Positions 15,197 through 28,480 of a DNA stretch of 64,000 nt are shown here, in pieces. The notes below the pieces were generated by a model, which had not been told where the DNA came from, did no database searches, and worked only from the letters and a program-made list of their open reading frames with translations. The stretch's first letter is position 1. Every line of letters starts with the position of its first letter. This DNA comes from Cycas panzhihuaensis. Its lineage: Eukaryota > Cycadophyta. Where the stretch lies: assembly GCA_023213395.1 (NCBI GenBank), contig CM041465.1:23932001-23996000 (forward strand), written 5' to 3'. The translations under genes and the position numbers were made by a program.

Positions 15197-16634
15197 CTTG
15201 CTTGTGGGAAGACTTACTTTCTTTTGTGCTATAGGTTGGAGATCATTTTTGCAAATCAAGCAACATATCATGAAAAGGATAACATTTCAATTATTCCAAG
15301 TTTTTCTTCTACTTTCTTTCCATTTCTTTTCTTGTATTATTTCTTGATTGGGAACGATAAGTAAGCCCCATTTTAGAGGTTAGGGTAAGGTAAGGAAGCC
15401 TCTCCCTCAACTCCAATGACTTTTGTGGCAAGCAATGGAGACTAAGGCATCGACAACTTGTAGGGACATACTGTGAGGAGCAGTGATAAGGGGCATAATG
15501 AAATATGGTACCAAATGTCATAACCAAGTGCACTCTTTCTTATGCACCCTTCTCCTTCTCTCTTTCTTTGCCATTCCATTTTTAGTTTCATAAAATCAAG
15601 GAAAGAAAAAGGAAGAATTGAAAGTTTCCTTTTGAAAGTTTTTCTTTCTTTCATTGCATGTTGTAAAGGGGAGGGAAATGAAGATAACATGTCATTTTGC
15701 ATACATTTTTAGGAAACACTTATTTTGATTCTTCATTTTCTAAGGAAATTCAATCCTCCTACTACTAAGGAGGAGGCATCCCCACATAAGGCAACACCTT
15801 GCATTGAGCCTTTCCCTTCCCTCCACCACACCTTTGTCCCTCATTACATTTATTTCAAGGTGAAAGAGAGTGAGGGCATCAAAGAAGAGAAAAAGTTACA
15901 TTTTTGTTTTATGTGCTTAATTTGGTCTTTTGCATGTTTTATTTCTTTGGAAGCAACTATCTTTGTTTGAGATCAAAATGCTACCTTAAACCAGTATAAA
16001 CAAGACTAAACCACACCTTAACTATATAAGTATTCATAAACTCAAAGACCTTCCTGTTCTTTTTAGAAACCTAAGAAGACTTCATAACCTGATCGCCACA
16101 AGATATTCACGGCTTCTCTCCACTCTTCTTTCTATTATATATCCACACCATCCCTCTCTTCTTATTACTTAAGAAGAGATTGTAGCTTAGTTGCTTCTTG
16201 GATAGTTATAACATTATCTTCTTCTTAGAGCCTTGGCACTCAAGACCCTACTCCCCTTTTTGATAAACTTCTAGACTTCAAGTAGGCTTATTGTAACTGC
16301 ATCTCATCTTATTGTCATTCCTTTCCTTCTTTACTTACCTTCTTTTCTAAAAGGAGGTCTAGCCCCTCTTTTCTTACTCCAAGGATAGGAGAGCTCTCTA
16401 TTAGGCTATTAAACTATGTGAAAATGCCTTGTTGCCTAATTTAAACCAAGAAAGATATCTAGAAGGAAGAGAAGGTTATCACACTATTTGCAGGTCCTTG
16501 AACCTGTGTTCTGATGTGTGGATACCCTTTGAGGGTGACCTATCCTTTCTTCAAGTTCTCTAGGATCCTTTTATAGCCTTAGTATTCATCTAAAGCACCT
16601 TATCCATAGTGACCCCCCAAAGGCGTGCTTCCAC

Positions 16635-16660
16635 TAGTGACCATACTAGGGATTACTAGT
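16635..16660 (+). promoter_or_regulatory. Primer-binding site of the old Tat element
   Basis: 'tagtgaccatactaggga' directly after the LTR end. It is a decayed form of the TGGCGACCATACTGGGGA site of the complete Tat element at 30544, with the same one-base spacing from the LTR. The downstream sequence (AGTAAGAG versus AATAAGGG) also matches. Confidence 0.7.
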
Positions 16661-16821
16661 AAGAGAAAACCATATCTCCCTTTGTGTTAGCATTTACCTT
16701 TCTTTTCTTTCCATACCTCTTAGATTTATTGGGTAGTCACTAATGCCTCCCTCATTTTATTTGTTCTTGTTTCTTTGGTGATTGTGGGCAAGATATGAAT
16801 GTGATATTTCTCTCATTGCCT

Positions 16822-16852
16822 ATGAGGTCTTTTCCCTATTTTTGAAAAGTCT
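16822..16852 (+). pseudogene. Old Tat gag, first codons (before interruption)
   Basis: The ATG at 16822 begins MRSFPYF, matching MRCFSH at the gag start of the complete Tat element (30716). After about ten codons the frame is cut by the solo LTR at 16853 and continues at 20076-20081. Confidence 0.65.
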
Positions 16853-20075
<3,223 letters not shown>

Positions 20076-21180
20076 AGTCTTCATATTGCTCCATCCCCTT
20101 ATCCGATTCCAAATTGATAATAGAGGGATACCCATTAGAGTGGGCATACCATGCCTATGTTTCTAAAACCCAAGCTTAGATTTCAACTTCCCTCAAAGAT
20201 CTCACCCAAGAGGGTGACAAACCTATCTTCTACTTGAATGACTAAGAGCATCTAGATTATCATTAGTTTCCTATACATGACATAGGTGCATCTACTTCTA
20301 TGGAGTACTATCACCCCAGTGATGCTCCCCACAAGGACTAACCTATAGGTCTAGCCTTACATGAGGAACCTTCCACCTCATATAAGTAAGTAGGAACCTC
20401 TCCTATAGATGTTGTAGAGGCATTACAATAATGCTTCCAAGCTATACATGCCCAACTACCCCCAAAGTAGTTGGAAAGCATCTTTCATAACATGGCACCA
20501 TTCTCTTCCACATCTATGCCTTCTAATTCCTCTCAACCCACATTTATGGTCACGATAAGGCCCACTCCCACAGTTTCTTCCTTTTCATGTTCCCCCCATG
20601 TCCAAGGGGCTATTTAGAACACACTCACATCCCAAATTAGGTTGAGCATGTCACTCTTAATTTAGGCAATAATGCCTTAATCAACCATGGTCTATACTCC
20701 TCTTACGTGACCTAGGGGACCTTCACATCCCTAATCTTTGGGCCATGTGGGATCTATCCTCATGCGTCCTTATCCACAACTAGTGGACCCTTCTCTTTAC
20801 ATGCCTTTAGGGTATACATCCTAACCTTTAGGGCATGGAAAGGGAAACCCTCTTCTAGTGTATAGGGTAGATTTACTACACCCTTATGGAGTTGCAACTC
20901 CTACAGGTAGCCCATTTGGCCAAAACCTTGTGTCCTATCCACCCTATTCTTCCTCATGTTCTACTCTGTACATGGTGCCTTCATGAGGAGGGTCTGCCCC
21001 TCCTCAAGGCCTATTTTCTCATATGCCCTCCTAACAAGGGGTATATCCTCAAGGAGAAGTAGGCCCCTCCTATCCACTTCCTTCCTATTTAACCTTCCTT
21101 TAAATAGGAATGGCTCCTTCTTACCAACTAGGTGGGAACCTATATCCCTTATATAATCAAACCCCTTAAGTAGGACCTAG
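20076..21180 (+). pseudogene. Old Tat gag, N-terminal half
   Basis: Colinear with 30765-31870 of the complete Tat element. Landmarks in order: 'cacccaagagggtgacaa' (20205), the 'gtaggaacctctcctatagatgttgtagaggc' stretch (20390), 'ccacaactagtgg' further on, 'ttatggagttgcaactcctac' (20885) and 'ggggtatatcctcaaggag' (21038). Stops are frequent. The gag core domain that would follow is absent, because the sequence leaves the Tat alignment near 21180. Confidence 0.75.
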
Positions 21181-21640
21181 GTATCTGTATCTGAAATAGG
21201 TTAACATCACAAGGTTATTATATTAGTTGATTATTTCTAAAAAGGGTCTTAAGTGAACTTTAAATTAGATTACTGAGTGAAATTCACTTTTATGTGCACT
21301 ATGTATAATTTTATTTCACTTAAATCTAATGCTTCCTCTCTCAATATAAAAGTAAAAACTCAATGAAGGAGGCTCATTCTTACCTCCGTATTTTATGAGA
21401 GCTACTATGTTTCTCTCAAGTCTCTCTTGCTCTAATGTTTACCTTTGTGTTTAGTGCAAGGAGATGAAGGATAGATCCACTCTTTTCATATGGTATTCAA
21501 GCTTGCTTCCTTCATATTCCTCACTTGTACTTATAATGGAGCCATCACTTTCTTCTCCTCCATAATCCATATGGTGAAGGAGATTATGAAAGTGGATTTA
21601 GAGATATTTACAAGTTCTTATCATATCATATTTAATATTG
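21181..21640 (+). repeat. Possible short LTR end with degenerate primer site
   Basis: An AT-rich stretch with a TATA-like 'caatataaaag' (21344) is followed at 21491 by 'tggtattcaagc', which resembles the initiator-Met primer site with changes. This could be the end of a copia LTR at about 21490. No gag follows that I recognise, and the partner LTR is not visible. The 119-codon open frame at 21490-21849 has hydrophobic runs but no family resemblance. Weak. Confidence 0.25.
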
Positions 21641-22019
21641 TTTATTTTCTATTTCTCTTTTGCAGGTTTGGAATCACAATACAAAGAGTTGCAAGGCCCA
21701 AAGATTCTAATCCTTTGGTAGCCATTTATGCTATTTCATTCTTCTTTCTTTCCCCTCTTTTTGTCCATTTAATAAAGGGAAATGCTGACGAATTTTTTCC
21801 AGCTTTTAGAAGAATGATTGTAAGGGGAGGTTCTACCCATTTTTTTTAAAGAATTTAGAGCCATTTAAAATATCCATCATTATATTCTCTTACCTTGCCC
21901 ATATTGGGATCTTGGTGATAAAAAAATTATGGAAATTTCATATGGTATCATGTGTTGATGAGATATTAGCAAGCTAAAATTTTTGTAGAAATAAAATCTA
22001 CTTACTAAACTTCATAAGT
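21641..22019. other. No gene seen
   Basis: AT-rich sequence. It contains the end of the unrecognised open frame 21490-21849 and a second 'tggtatca' motif at 21951. Nothing else can be supported. Confidence 0.4.
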
Positions 22020-22400
22020 CTACAAAATCTTTTATAAAGCTCCAATTAACCTAATTTTAATTCCTAAAGATGAGGCTCTAAGTCTAGTTTCTATCACAAA
22101 AATTGGCACCCAATTTTGTTACCGTATGAGAAAGTTATTTCTATTTTAGTGAATAATAGTTATTTTTAGTAAGAATTTTGGAAAAATATATTTTTCTAAC
22201 TTTATAAGACTACCAAAAATTTGTTATAACTCATTTGGACCTAATTCTACTTCTTATGGATGAAGCTCTGAGTCTAGTTTATATCACAAAAACTAGCATT
22301 TAATTTTGTTATCGTGGGAGAAAGTTATTGCTATTTTAGTGAAGACTACTTTTGTTTGTATTAAAAAAAAAAGTTAAAAAAAAAATCTTCCTGCTTTTTA
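22020..22400. repeat. Tandem duplication, unit about 190 bp
   Basis: Two adjacent diverged copies. 'gatgaggctctaagtctag' at 22069 recurs as 'gatgaagctctgagtctag' at 22259. 'gagaaagttatt' and 'ctattttagtgaa' follow in each copy at the same spacing. Confidence 0.8.
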
Positions 22401-23210
22401 TAAGGCTTAAAAGTTCATTGTAAAAGTGAGTAAAAAATCACTTGGATCAAAGCAATATCTGGTTTCCTCACTCACTTATCAGCATTACTTTTTTTACTCT
22501 AAAATCACTTTAAGTAAGTGCTCTAAAGACACTCCAAGCAATCACTCTATTTTCAATTATATGTACATTTGATGCAAATTCGATAATCGTTTCACTCTCC
22601 TTAAAAGGAACATATCACATATGTTATTTTCTTCCATCTTATTCCTATTCACACACTCTCCAAGGTTGAGATACCTTGATTGTTAGAATAACATTCTATA
22701 AAGGAAGTGTGGCTTTCAAGTTGGGAATGGACTGAACCAGAATATTGGTAAGATTTGGTTAGCCATACCATTATGCCTCAATCAGAGATCATCTTGATAA
22801 CCAACTAGGAAAACTAAAACTTTAATACAAGATTAAAATATACCTAATCTAATATCTATCATAGCTATGGGTATGCATGTACTACTCTTTGGAGAAGGTA
22901 TATAGTTGCTCATTAGTGAATTATGTGAGGATTAAGAGTACCTAGGCTCTATTATGACTTTGATTTCATCACCAAGCACAATTGTGGGTATTGTTGGTGA
23001 AGGCTAACTTAATTCTACTAGAAGTCTAGGCATCCCTTCAATAACTTCAACTATATATTAGACACAAGTTAGAGGTTATTAAGTTGATTATGCATCTTAC
23101 ATTTGAGTTTCAAGTTGTGTACACCTAATGATGTCAGCTTCTACATTAGCCTACAATATTATATATTGATCAGTAACTTATTTAAAGTGATCCATAGTGT
23201 AATCACAATC
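22401..23210. other. No gene seen
   Basis: AT-rich, without a long open frame or recognisable repeat. It might include the 5' LTR of the family-A copia that starts at 23641, but I could not match it to sequence after the copia's 3' end. Confidence 0.35.
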
Positions 23211-23410
23211 ATAGTACTTCTCATATTCTTTCTTCAATAGGTTAATATTTGCCATAAGTGTTAGTAGAAAATTTCCATTATAGTACTTCTCATATTCTTG
23301 CTGTGTTATGCTAATATTTACTATAAGTGTTAGTGAATAATTTTTATCATAGTGCTTCTCGTATTCCTATTGTATCAGGTTAATATTTGTCATAAATGTT
23401 GGTGGCTTTT
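23211..23410. repeat. Three tandem copies of a 69-bp unit
   Basis: The motif 'tagtacttctcatattc' (third copy 'tagtgcttctcgtattc') begins at 23212, 23281 and 23350. Each copy continues with 'ttaatatttg' or a variant and 'ataagtgttagt'. Confidence 0.85.
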
Positions 23411-23729
23411 CTCGAAGTTACTCCCTTCATCTTTGAGTAGCCATTCTTACTTCTTTTTCCTTCTACTACACTACTTCATTGCATCTCCTATTTGTGAATA
23501 ATGATTAGTCATTTATTTGCCATCACTTTTATAGTCCCTTGTTTATTTCTTCCCTTGTTAAAAGACATCATGTCTTCACAATTCAAGCAAAATGTGAATT
23601 GTATTCTTAAAGTAAAATAAAATTAGTACATGTGGTTCACTGGTATCAGAAATGCTATAAAGTATAAAGGTCTTTGGTGAGATCACTTGCAACTTATACC
23701 ATTTGTTACTACTATATCTATCACAACTT

Positions 23730-24545
23730 CTTCTAGAGGAGGTGCTCCAACTACTCCCACTGAAGCTACAGTCAAATGCTAATGGGAACTTGATGATGAT
23801 AAAATCCATATAGGGATGCTTCTTGTCACTGATTATTCCTTGCATAATCTCATTGATGAAGCTATACATGATACATCATGAAAAGTTCTTAAGAAAAACT
23901 TTGACACTAAATCAGACTTAAAATTTATTTACTTAGTACTGAAGATGAACAAATTGAAGATGCAGAAAGGATACACAAGTGAGATAATCAATCTCATTCA
24001 TCCAATCAAGGAAGCCATTAATAAAGATTTTAAAACTCGATGCATTACATAAGATTTCTTGATTTAATCATGTCTCCATATCCTAGATTATAAAATTCTA
24101 CTAGGAAGTCTTTAATCTAGTGGCACTTTGAAGACCCTAAACTTTGAGGCTCTTACTGATAAGTTCATTGAATTTGATAAGACCTTTAATACCAACTTTG
24201 CCACTATATCAGATCCAGCTGATGTTGCTTTTAAAGTAGAAGAAAATCTTTTTTATACCAAAAATCAAGGTCAATACTTTTGTAGAGGTGGTAATTCCTA
24301 TGGAATAAGCAGATGTAGACAATAAGGACAATGTCCTCTTAGTCAACAGGCTCCTCAACTCTAACAAAAATAATCTTAAGGACAAGGCCAAAATAATCAA
24401 TCTAGACCTAGATCCAATAATCAGAGGCAATCCAACCATCCCAATACTTCTTATGGGATTGGAAATTAAATAATTATGTGCCAAAGGTGTAATAGAAATG
24501 GACACTATGCAAAAAATTATAGAATTACCACCAAGATATCAATAG
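23730..24545 (+). pseudogene. Copia A gag
   Basis: Capsid-type sequence near 23780-24060 ('WELDDDKIHIGMLLV...LHNLIDEAIHD', then 'KNFDTKSDLKFIYLVLKMNKLKM'), a second segment with FEALTDKFIEFDKTF near 24140, and a C-terminal zinc knuckle near 24478. The knuckle reads CQRCNRNGHYAKNY, so the last Cys is Tyr. Stops interrupt every segment. Confidence 0.7.
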
Positions 24546-24739
24546 TGCCATGGTGTACATAATATTGATAATACTTCTTTTGAAGATGCTTTTGGTGGAA
24601 TGTAATTTGCTCATGCCCACCTTCAAAGAATTGGGACCACTTCATCAAATTTTGTTAATAGATCCACTAAGTATATTGAGGCTCATTATGGCTATGCTTA
24701 TTTACTTTTACCTTCACCACTTGGAGTTGTAAATAATGC

Positions 24740-25110
24740 CACCTCAAATACTTTATCTTGGATTATGGATATTGAAGCAACACAACATATGACTTGTCAT
24801 TGCTAGTTCTTTTAGGATTTTGACTCTAAAATTCATGGTGTTGTACACATGGCTAATAAATCATCTCAACTAGTTAAAGCACTTGGAGCTATTTACCTAA
24901 AACTCCTAGGCCTTCTAGATTTTACTCTTGTTGATGTTTTATATATTCTTGCTTTGAAGGAAAACCTACTCTCTTTGTCCACCCTTGTCTCTTATGGATT
25001 TGATCTAAGTGTAACTATAAATAATTAAACTCTTTGTGTCATTTAGGTTCCTTCAAATGTTGTGGTTATGATTAGAATTTTTGATGGCAAATGTTTTTGC
25101 CTAACTGGCT
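24740..25110 (+). pseudogene. Copia A protease region
   Basis: WIMDIEATQHMTC near 24765 corresponds to the copia protease active site, where DTGA is usual; here it reads DIEA. It is followed by 'DVLYILALKENLLSLSTLVSYGFDL', the usual transition to gag-pre-integrase. A few stops are present. Confidence 0.7.
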
Positions 25111-25189
25111 GACCATCCTTTGAAGCTAACTATATTGATGATAACTTTGCTTTAACCACAACCCTGACTCCTCAAAAGTTGTCATAAGC

Positions 25190-26055
25190 AACCCTATGAC
25201 ATGATCATATGGGCCATATCAAAATTGATCGTTTAAGAGAACTACATGCCACTCTTATTGGTATGCCTAGGCTCTCCTCTAAGCCCTTCAAATGTGAAGC
25301 ATGTATCATTGTCAAATCTCAAATACAACTCTTTCCTTGTAGTTAATGAAAATCTAGCCAACCTTTGTGGCTTGTACACTCAGATATATGCGGTCTAATG
25401 TCCATCCCTTCTCTTAATCATAAGCGGTACTATATTACTTTTATTAATGATTTTACCAAGAAAGTATGGGTTACATTTCTTGCAAAGAAAGATGAAGCCT
25501 TTTCTATGTTTCAAGCTTTTGAGGCCCACATGGAAAATAAATCTAGATTCAAGATTAAAATACTCAGGACTAACAATAGTTGAAAGTATACCTCTAATAA
25601 GTTTGAATCGTATGTATATTACCATGGGATTAAATATCATACCACTATTATAGATATGCCCTAGAAAAATGGAGTTGTTAAGTATATGAATAGGACCATC
25701 ATTAACATAGATTATACTATGCTAGTATATAAGAATGTCCCTATCTATCTTTGGGCTAAGGCTCTCTAAACTGCTATGTATTACATCAACACTGTTAGTC
25801 CCTCCAAGCTTGACACCTCTCTACATGAAATATGGTATGGATAAACCCCCTCTATCTCCCACTTCATAACTTTTGGCTTTTCTTATTACGCTCACATTCT
25901 GGAGAAACACAGAAATAAGCTCCAAGATAGAGCCCTTAAAAGGAATCTTTGTTGGATACCCTATGGACAAAAAAGGGTACAAGGTTTTTCTAGCTTTACA
26001 ACATAAAATCATCATAACTAGAGACATTATCTTTGCAAAGACTAAAGATTAATTA
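25190..26055 (+). pseudogene. Copia A integrase
   Basis: Zinc region: DHMGHIKIDRLRELH, then FKCEACIIVKS (25195-25320). Core: HSDICGLMSIPS (25378, first Asp kept), ITFINDFTKKVW, then 'ILRTNNS' (second Asp is Asn) and 'NGVVKYMNRT' (catalytic Glu is Lys). The C-terminal part contains YLWAKA, NTVSPSKLDTSLHEIWYG and the 'KGTRFF' / 'KIIITRDIIFAK' region. Two of three catalytic residues are therefore lost in addition to stops. It is closely related to the minus-strand fragment 6644-8028. Confidence 0.85.
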
Positions 26056-26439
26056 CTCAAATTTAACTCCAAGATACCTTCATGCTGATTTAATGATGCT
26101 ACTAAATTTGATATCCAGATTCTAAGATTTAGGGGGAGATGCTTAATAGTTGCTCAAAATCTTAGAATCTGATAATAGAGTCTGAGAGGATATAAGCTCA
26201 CATTCTCCAACATCAGTGGCTAGCCCATCTTCTACAAAATCATCAACTTCCTCCATGCCAAACATTTCATATGATCCTTTTCAAGATCAAAATGAAGACC
26301 AAGAGGTTGTAGAAATGAAAACCCCATTCCCACTTGAAATTTTTATGAAGCCTACTAACTACATAAGAATATGTGACTAGATGAGGTAGGAAAAACTAGC
26401 ATTAAAAGTTCCCATAGAGAAAGGATGTATGAATCACTT

Positions 26440-27230
26440 TCCATTGAGCTTGAACTAATAGAACTATACCTTGCTCTTAATGAAGAGCCCCTAACATACT
26501 AAGAAGTTGTAAAGCATGCAGCTTAGAGAAATGCCATGAATGAAGAATACCAATCTCTTATCAAGAATGGTACATGGGAGGTTATCAATCTACCACTTAT
26601 AAGAAAGGTAGTTTAAAATAAATGGGTGTTAAAAAATAAGTACAAATCATATGGAACCCTAGAAAAATACAAGGTAAGGTTAGTAGCTAAAGGATTCATA
26701 GAAAGGAAAGGCATTGACTACACTAAAATCTTTGCTCCTATAACCAAGTGGCCCACAATTAGAACTCTTATAGCCTTAGCTACTCAACAGGGTTAAAAAA
26801 TCCACTAACTTGATGTTAAGACCGTATTTCTCAATGGGGACCTTAAAGAAGAAATTTACATGGCTCATCCAGAAGGATACAAGACTACTAGAAATTTATA
26901 GTCTTAGAAAGTTGGTTTACCAAGTTGTCTAAAAAAATAAGGCAAATTGGATATGAGATTTGTGACTATCAAGATATTGATACAACACTTCATCAAGCAC
27001 CAAAATGATAAAGTCACTTACCTCTTAATCTTTATAGATAATATATTAATAATAGGGAATAATGACTAAGTAATCAACCAACTGAAGAAGGACCTTGTTA
27101 AATCTTTTGAATTATTTGACCTTAGGTTGATGAAATTTTACTTGGAAATTGAGGTAACTCAAAAGAATGGAAAAAACTTTCTCTCCAAAGAAAAATATAT
27201 CAACGATCTTCTGACAGTTTTAGTTAGAAG
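26440..27230 (+). pseudogene. Copia A reverse transcriptase
   Basis: Blocks in order: ERMYESLSIELELIELYLAL-like leader, NGTWEVINLPL, NKWVLKNKYKSYGTLEKYKV, the 'LVAKGFIERKGIDYTKIFAPI' block, 'HQLDVKTVFLNGDLKEEIYMAHPEGYK' (26805-26885), then 'LLIFIDNILIIGNN' at 27030. The last corresponds to the YVDD box, here FIDN, so one catalytic Asp is Asn. Several stops are present. Confidence 0.8.
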
Positions 27231-27239
27231 GTGGTCGAC

Positions 27240-27820
27240 CAATGGCTACACCTATGGCACCTAATATTAAACTCTCAGTTGATGGTGACATTAGGGATGT
27301 AGGTGAAACACTCGACAGGTAACTTGTAAGTAGTCTCATCTATACTACCAACACAAGGCTAGATATTGCATACTCTATCAACATTCTTGCAAGATTTATG
27401 ATAAATCCTAAGTATAATAACTAGCAAGCTGTAATACAAGTGTTGAGGTACCTGAAGATGACCATCGAATATGGTCTGTTGTATGAACCCAATACAGAAT
27501 TTAAACTTTATGTATACATAAACTTAGACTTTTCCAGAGATAAAGACATAAAAATATCTATGTTTGGGCACATAACATTTCTTGGAACAACATCTATATC
27601 ATGGAGATCCATATGGAAGAAGATAATTACAAACTCAACTACTAAAGTTGAATATATTGCTGCTTCTGAGACAAATAAGGAGGTGATATAGTTTAGAAAA
27701 TTATTGAATATATTAAATACCACCCAAACAAGTTCTACTAGCTTACATATAGATAATCAATTTATAATCTGAATGGCTAAAAATCCTGTATTTCATGATC
27801 ATACCAAACATATAAGTATG
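27240..27820 (+). pseudogene. Copia A RNase H, part before the Tat insertion
   Basis: 'SLIYTTNTRLDIAYSINILARFM', then YLKMTIEYGLLYEPN, LYVYINLDFSRDKD, 'TSISWRSIWKKIITNSTTKVEYIAASET', 'LHIDNQFII' and HDHTKHISM. The last codons AGT ATG are part of the target duplication. After the 16.9-kb insertion the same frame continues KVHRIREQV at 44694. Confidence 0.85.
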
Positions 27821-28279
27821 TGTTTCCTAGCTTTCGGGAATGGATACGAAATTATCGACTCAGGTAAGTGCAGGTATGTTTCTCACCTTATCATCGCTTT
27901 CTTTTGATGAGTGTTTGCTTGCATGTCTACATGTTTGTGGCCTTGTAGGTGACTTTGTCTTCATCTACACTTATTTTAGCCTATGACGACTATAGCAAGG
28001 GCATACTCCCAGCGAGTGTGGCACCCTGGTGGCCACTCCACTTCCTGCATTCTGCCCTCTTCCTCCAAGATCCACTTGGCTTGTGCCACCTCCGCCCGTG
28101 TGATGACTCATCATTATTTGGTTGACTTGCCACACCGTTTGAGTCCCTATTTTTGCTCTTTTGGACCCGTTTGTTGGCTTGTTTACCCCCGGGTAGGTGT
28201 CTCAGCCCCCTATTGGCCCTTCTTGTCATCTGCCCCCAATCTAGACTGGCTAGCCGGGCCTGTTTTTACCTCCGGGTGA

Positions 28280-28343
28280 ATACCGCCAAGATTTTTATGG
28301 TACCGCCTGAAAATCTGCGATACTGTAGATTTTGCGGCGGTAT
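28280..28343. promoter_or_regulatory. GGTACC / GCGGTAT dyad cluster in U3
   Basis: Inverted arms ATACCGCC (28280-28287) and GGCGGTAT (28336-28343) enclose a GGTACC site. In the 3' LTR the same region (42427-42490) has 9-bp perfect arms, an internal perfect palindrome GCGGTACCGC (42444-42453) and a second GGTACC. The third LTR copy has two GGTACC sites at 58144-58168. It lies about 130 bp upstream of the TATA-like element, so a role in transcription is possible. Confidence 0.55.
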
Positions 28344-28455
28344 GACTGTTCTAATTTATTTTTTAAAAATCCGCTGTGGCAATTTTGCATTTATTACAAA
28401 ACTGCCACATGTCTCGCGACTTAACTTGCTCCCAGACGTGCCCTAATCACTCGCT

Positions 28456-28480
28456 TTAGGGTTTGGGTTGGGTACTTAAG
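28456..28480 (+). promoter_or_regulatory. Telo-box and TATA-like element of the Tat-1 LTR
   Basis: 'tttagggttt', the complement of plant telomere repeat AAACCCTAAA, is followed closely by 'ggtacttaag'. The third LTR (58000-57991, reverse complement) reads GGTATTTAAG at this place, a better TATA box. The telo-box is present in all three young LTRs. This is the likely U3 promoter; U3 would then be about 650 bp and R plus U5 about 2 kb. Confidence 0.55.

Larger units (their letters stand above)
8029..16633 (+). repeat. 5' LTR of an old Tat element, split by copia B
   Basis: The first part is 8029-8871 (starts TGTTTCCTAG) and the second is 14190-16633 (ends GTGCTTCCA). Together they make about 3.3 kb, the length of the inverted copy at 2595-5878, with which both halves align in order. 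The copia element 8872-14189 sits between them. The end at 16633 is followed at once by a primer-binding site and a gag leader matching those of the complete Tat element. The 5-bp sequence before the start is gcagt; its partner was not found because the element is truncated in gag. Short frames inside (for example 14989-15234 and 15725-15970) are not recognisable genes. Confidence 0.75.
23641..27820 (+). mobile_element. Ty1/copia element, family A, left part (nested host of Tat-1)
   Basis: It begins with a primer-site-like 'tggtatcagaaatgc' at 23641. It then runs gag, protease, integrase, reverse transcriptase and RNase H in copia order, all broken by stops. At 27821 it is interrupted inside RNase H by the complete Tat element, and it resumes at 44689 after the gtatg duplication. 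Its 5' LTR must lie left of 23641 but I cannot define it. Confidence 0.85.

Noticed and set aside
21490-21849. Host gene encoding a small membrane protein
   Set aside because: Hydrophobic runs are present but there is no family resemblance, no neighbouring exon structure and a repeat-rich context.
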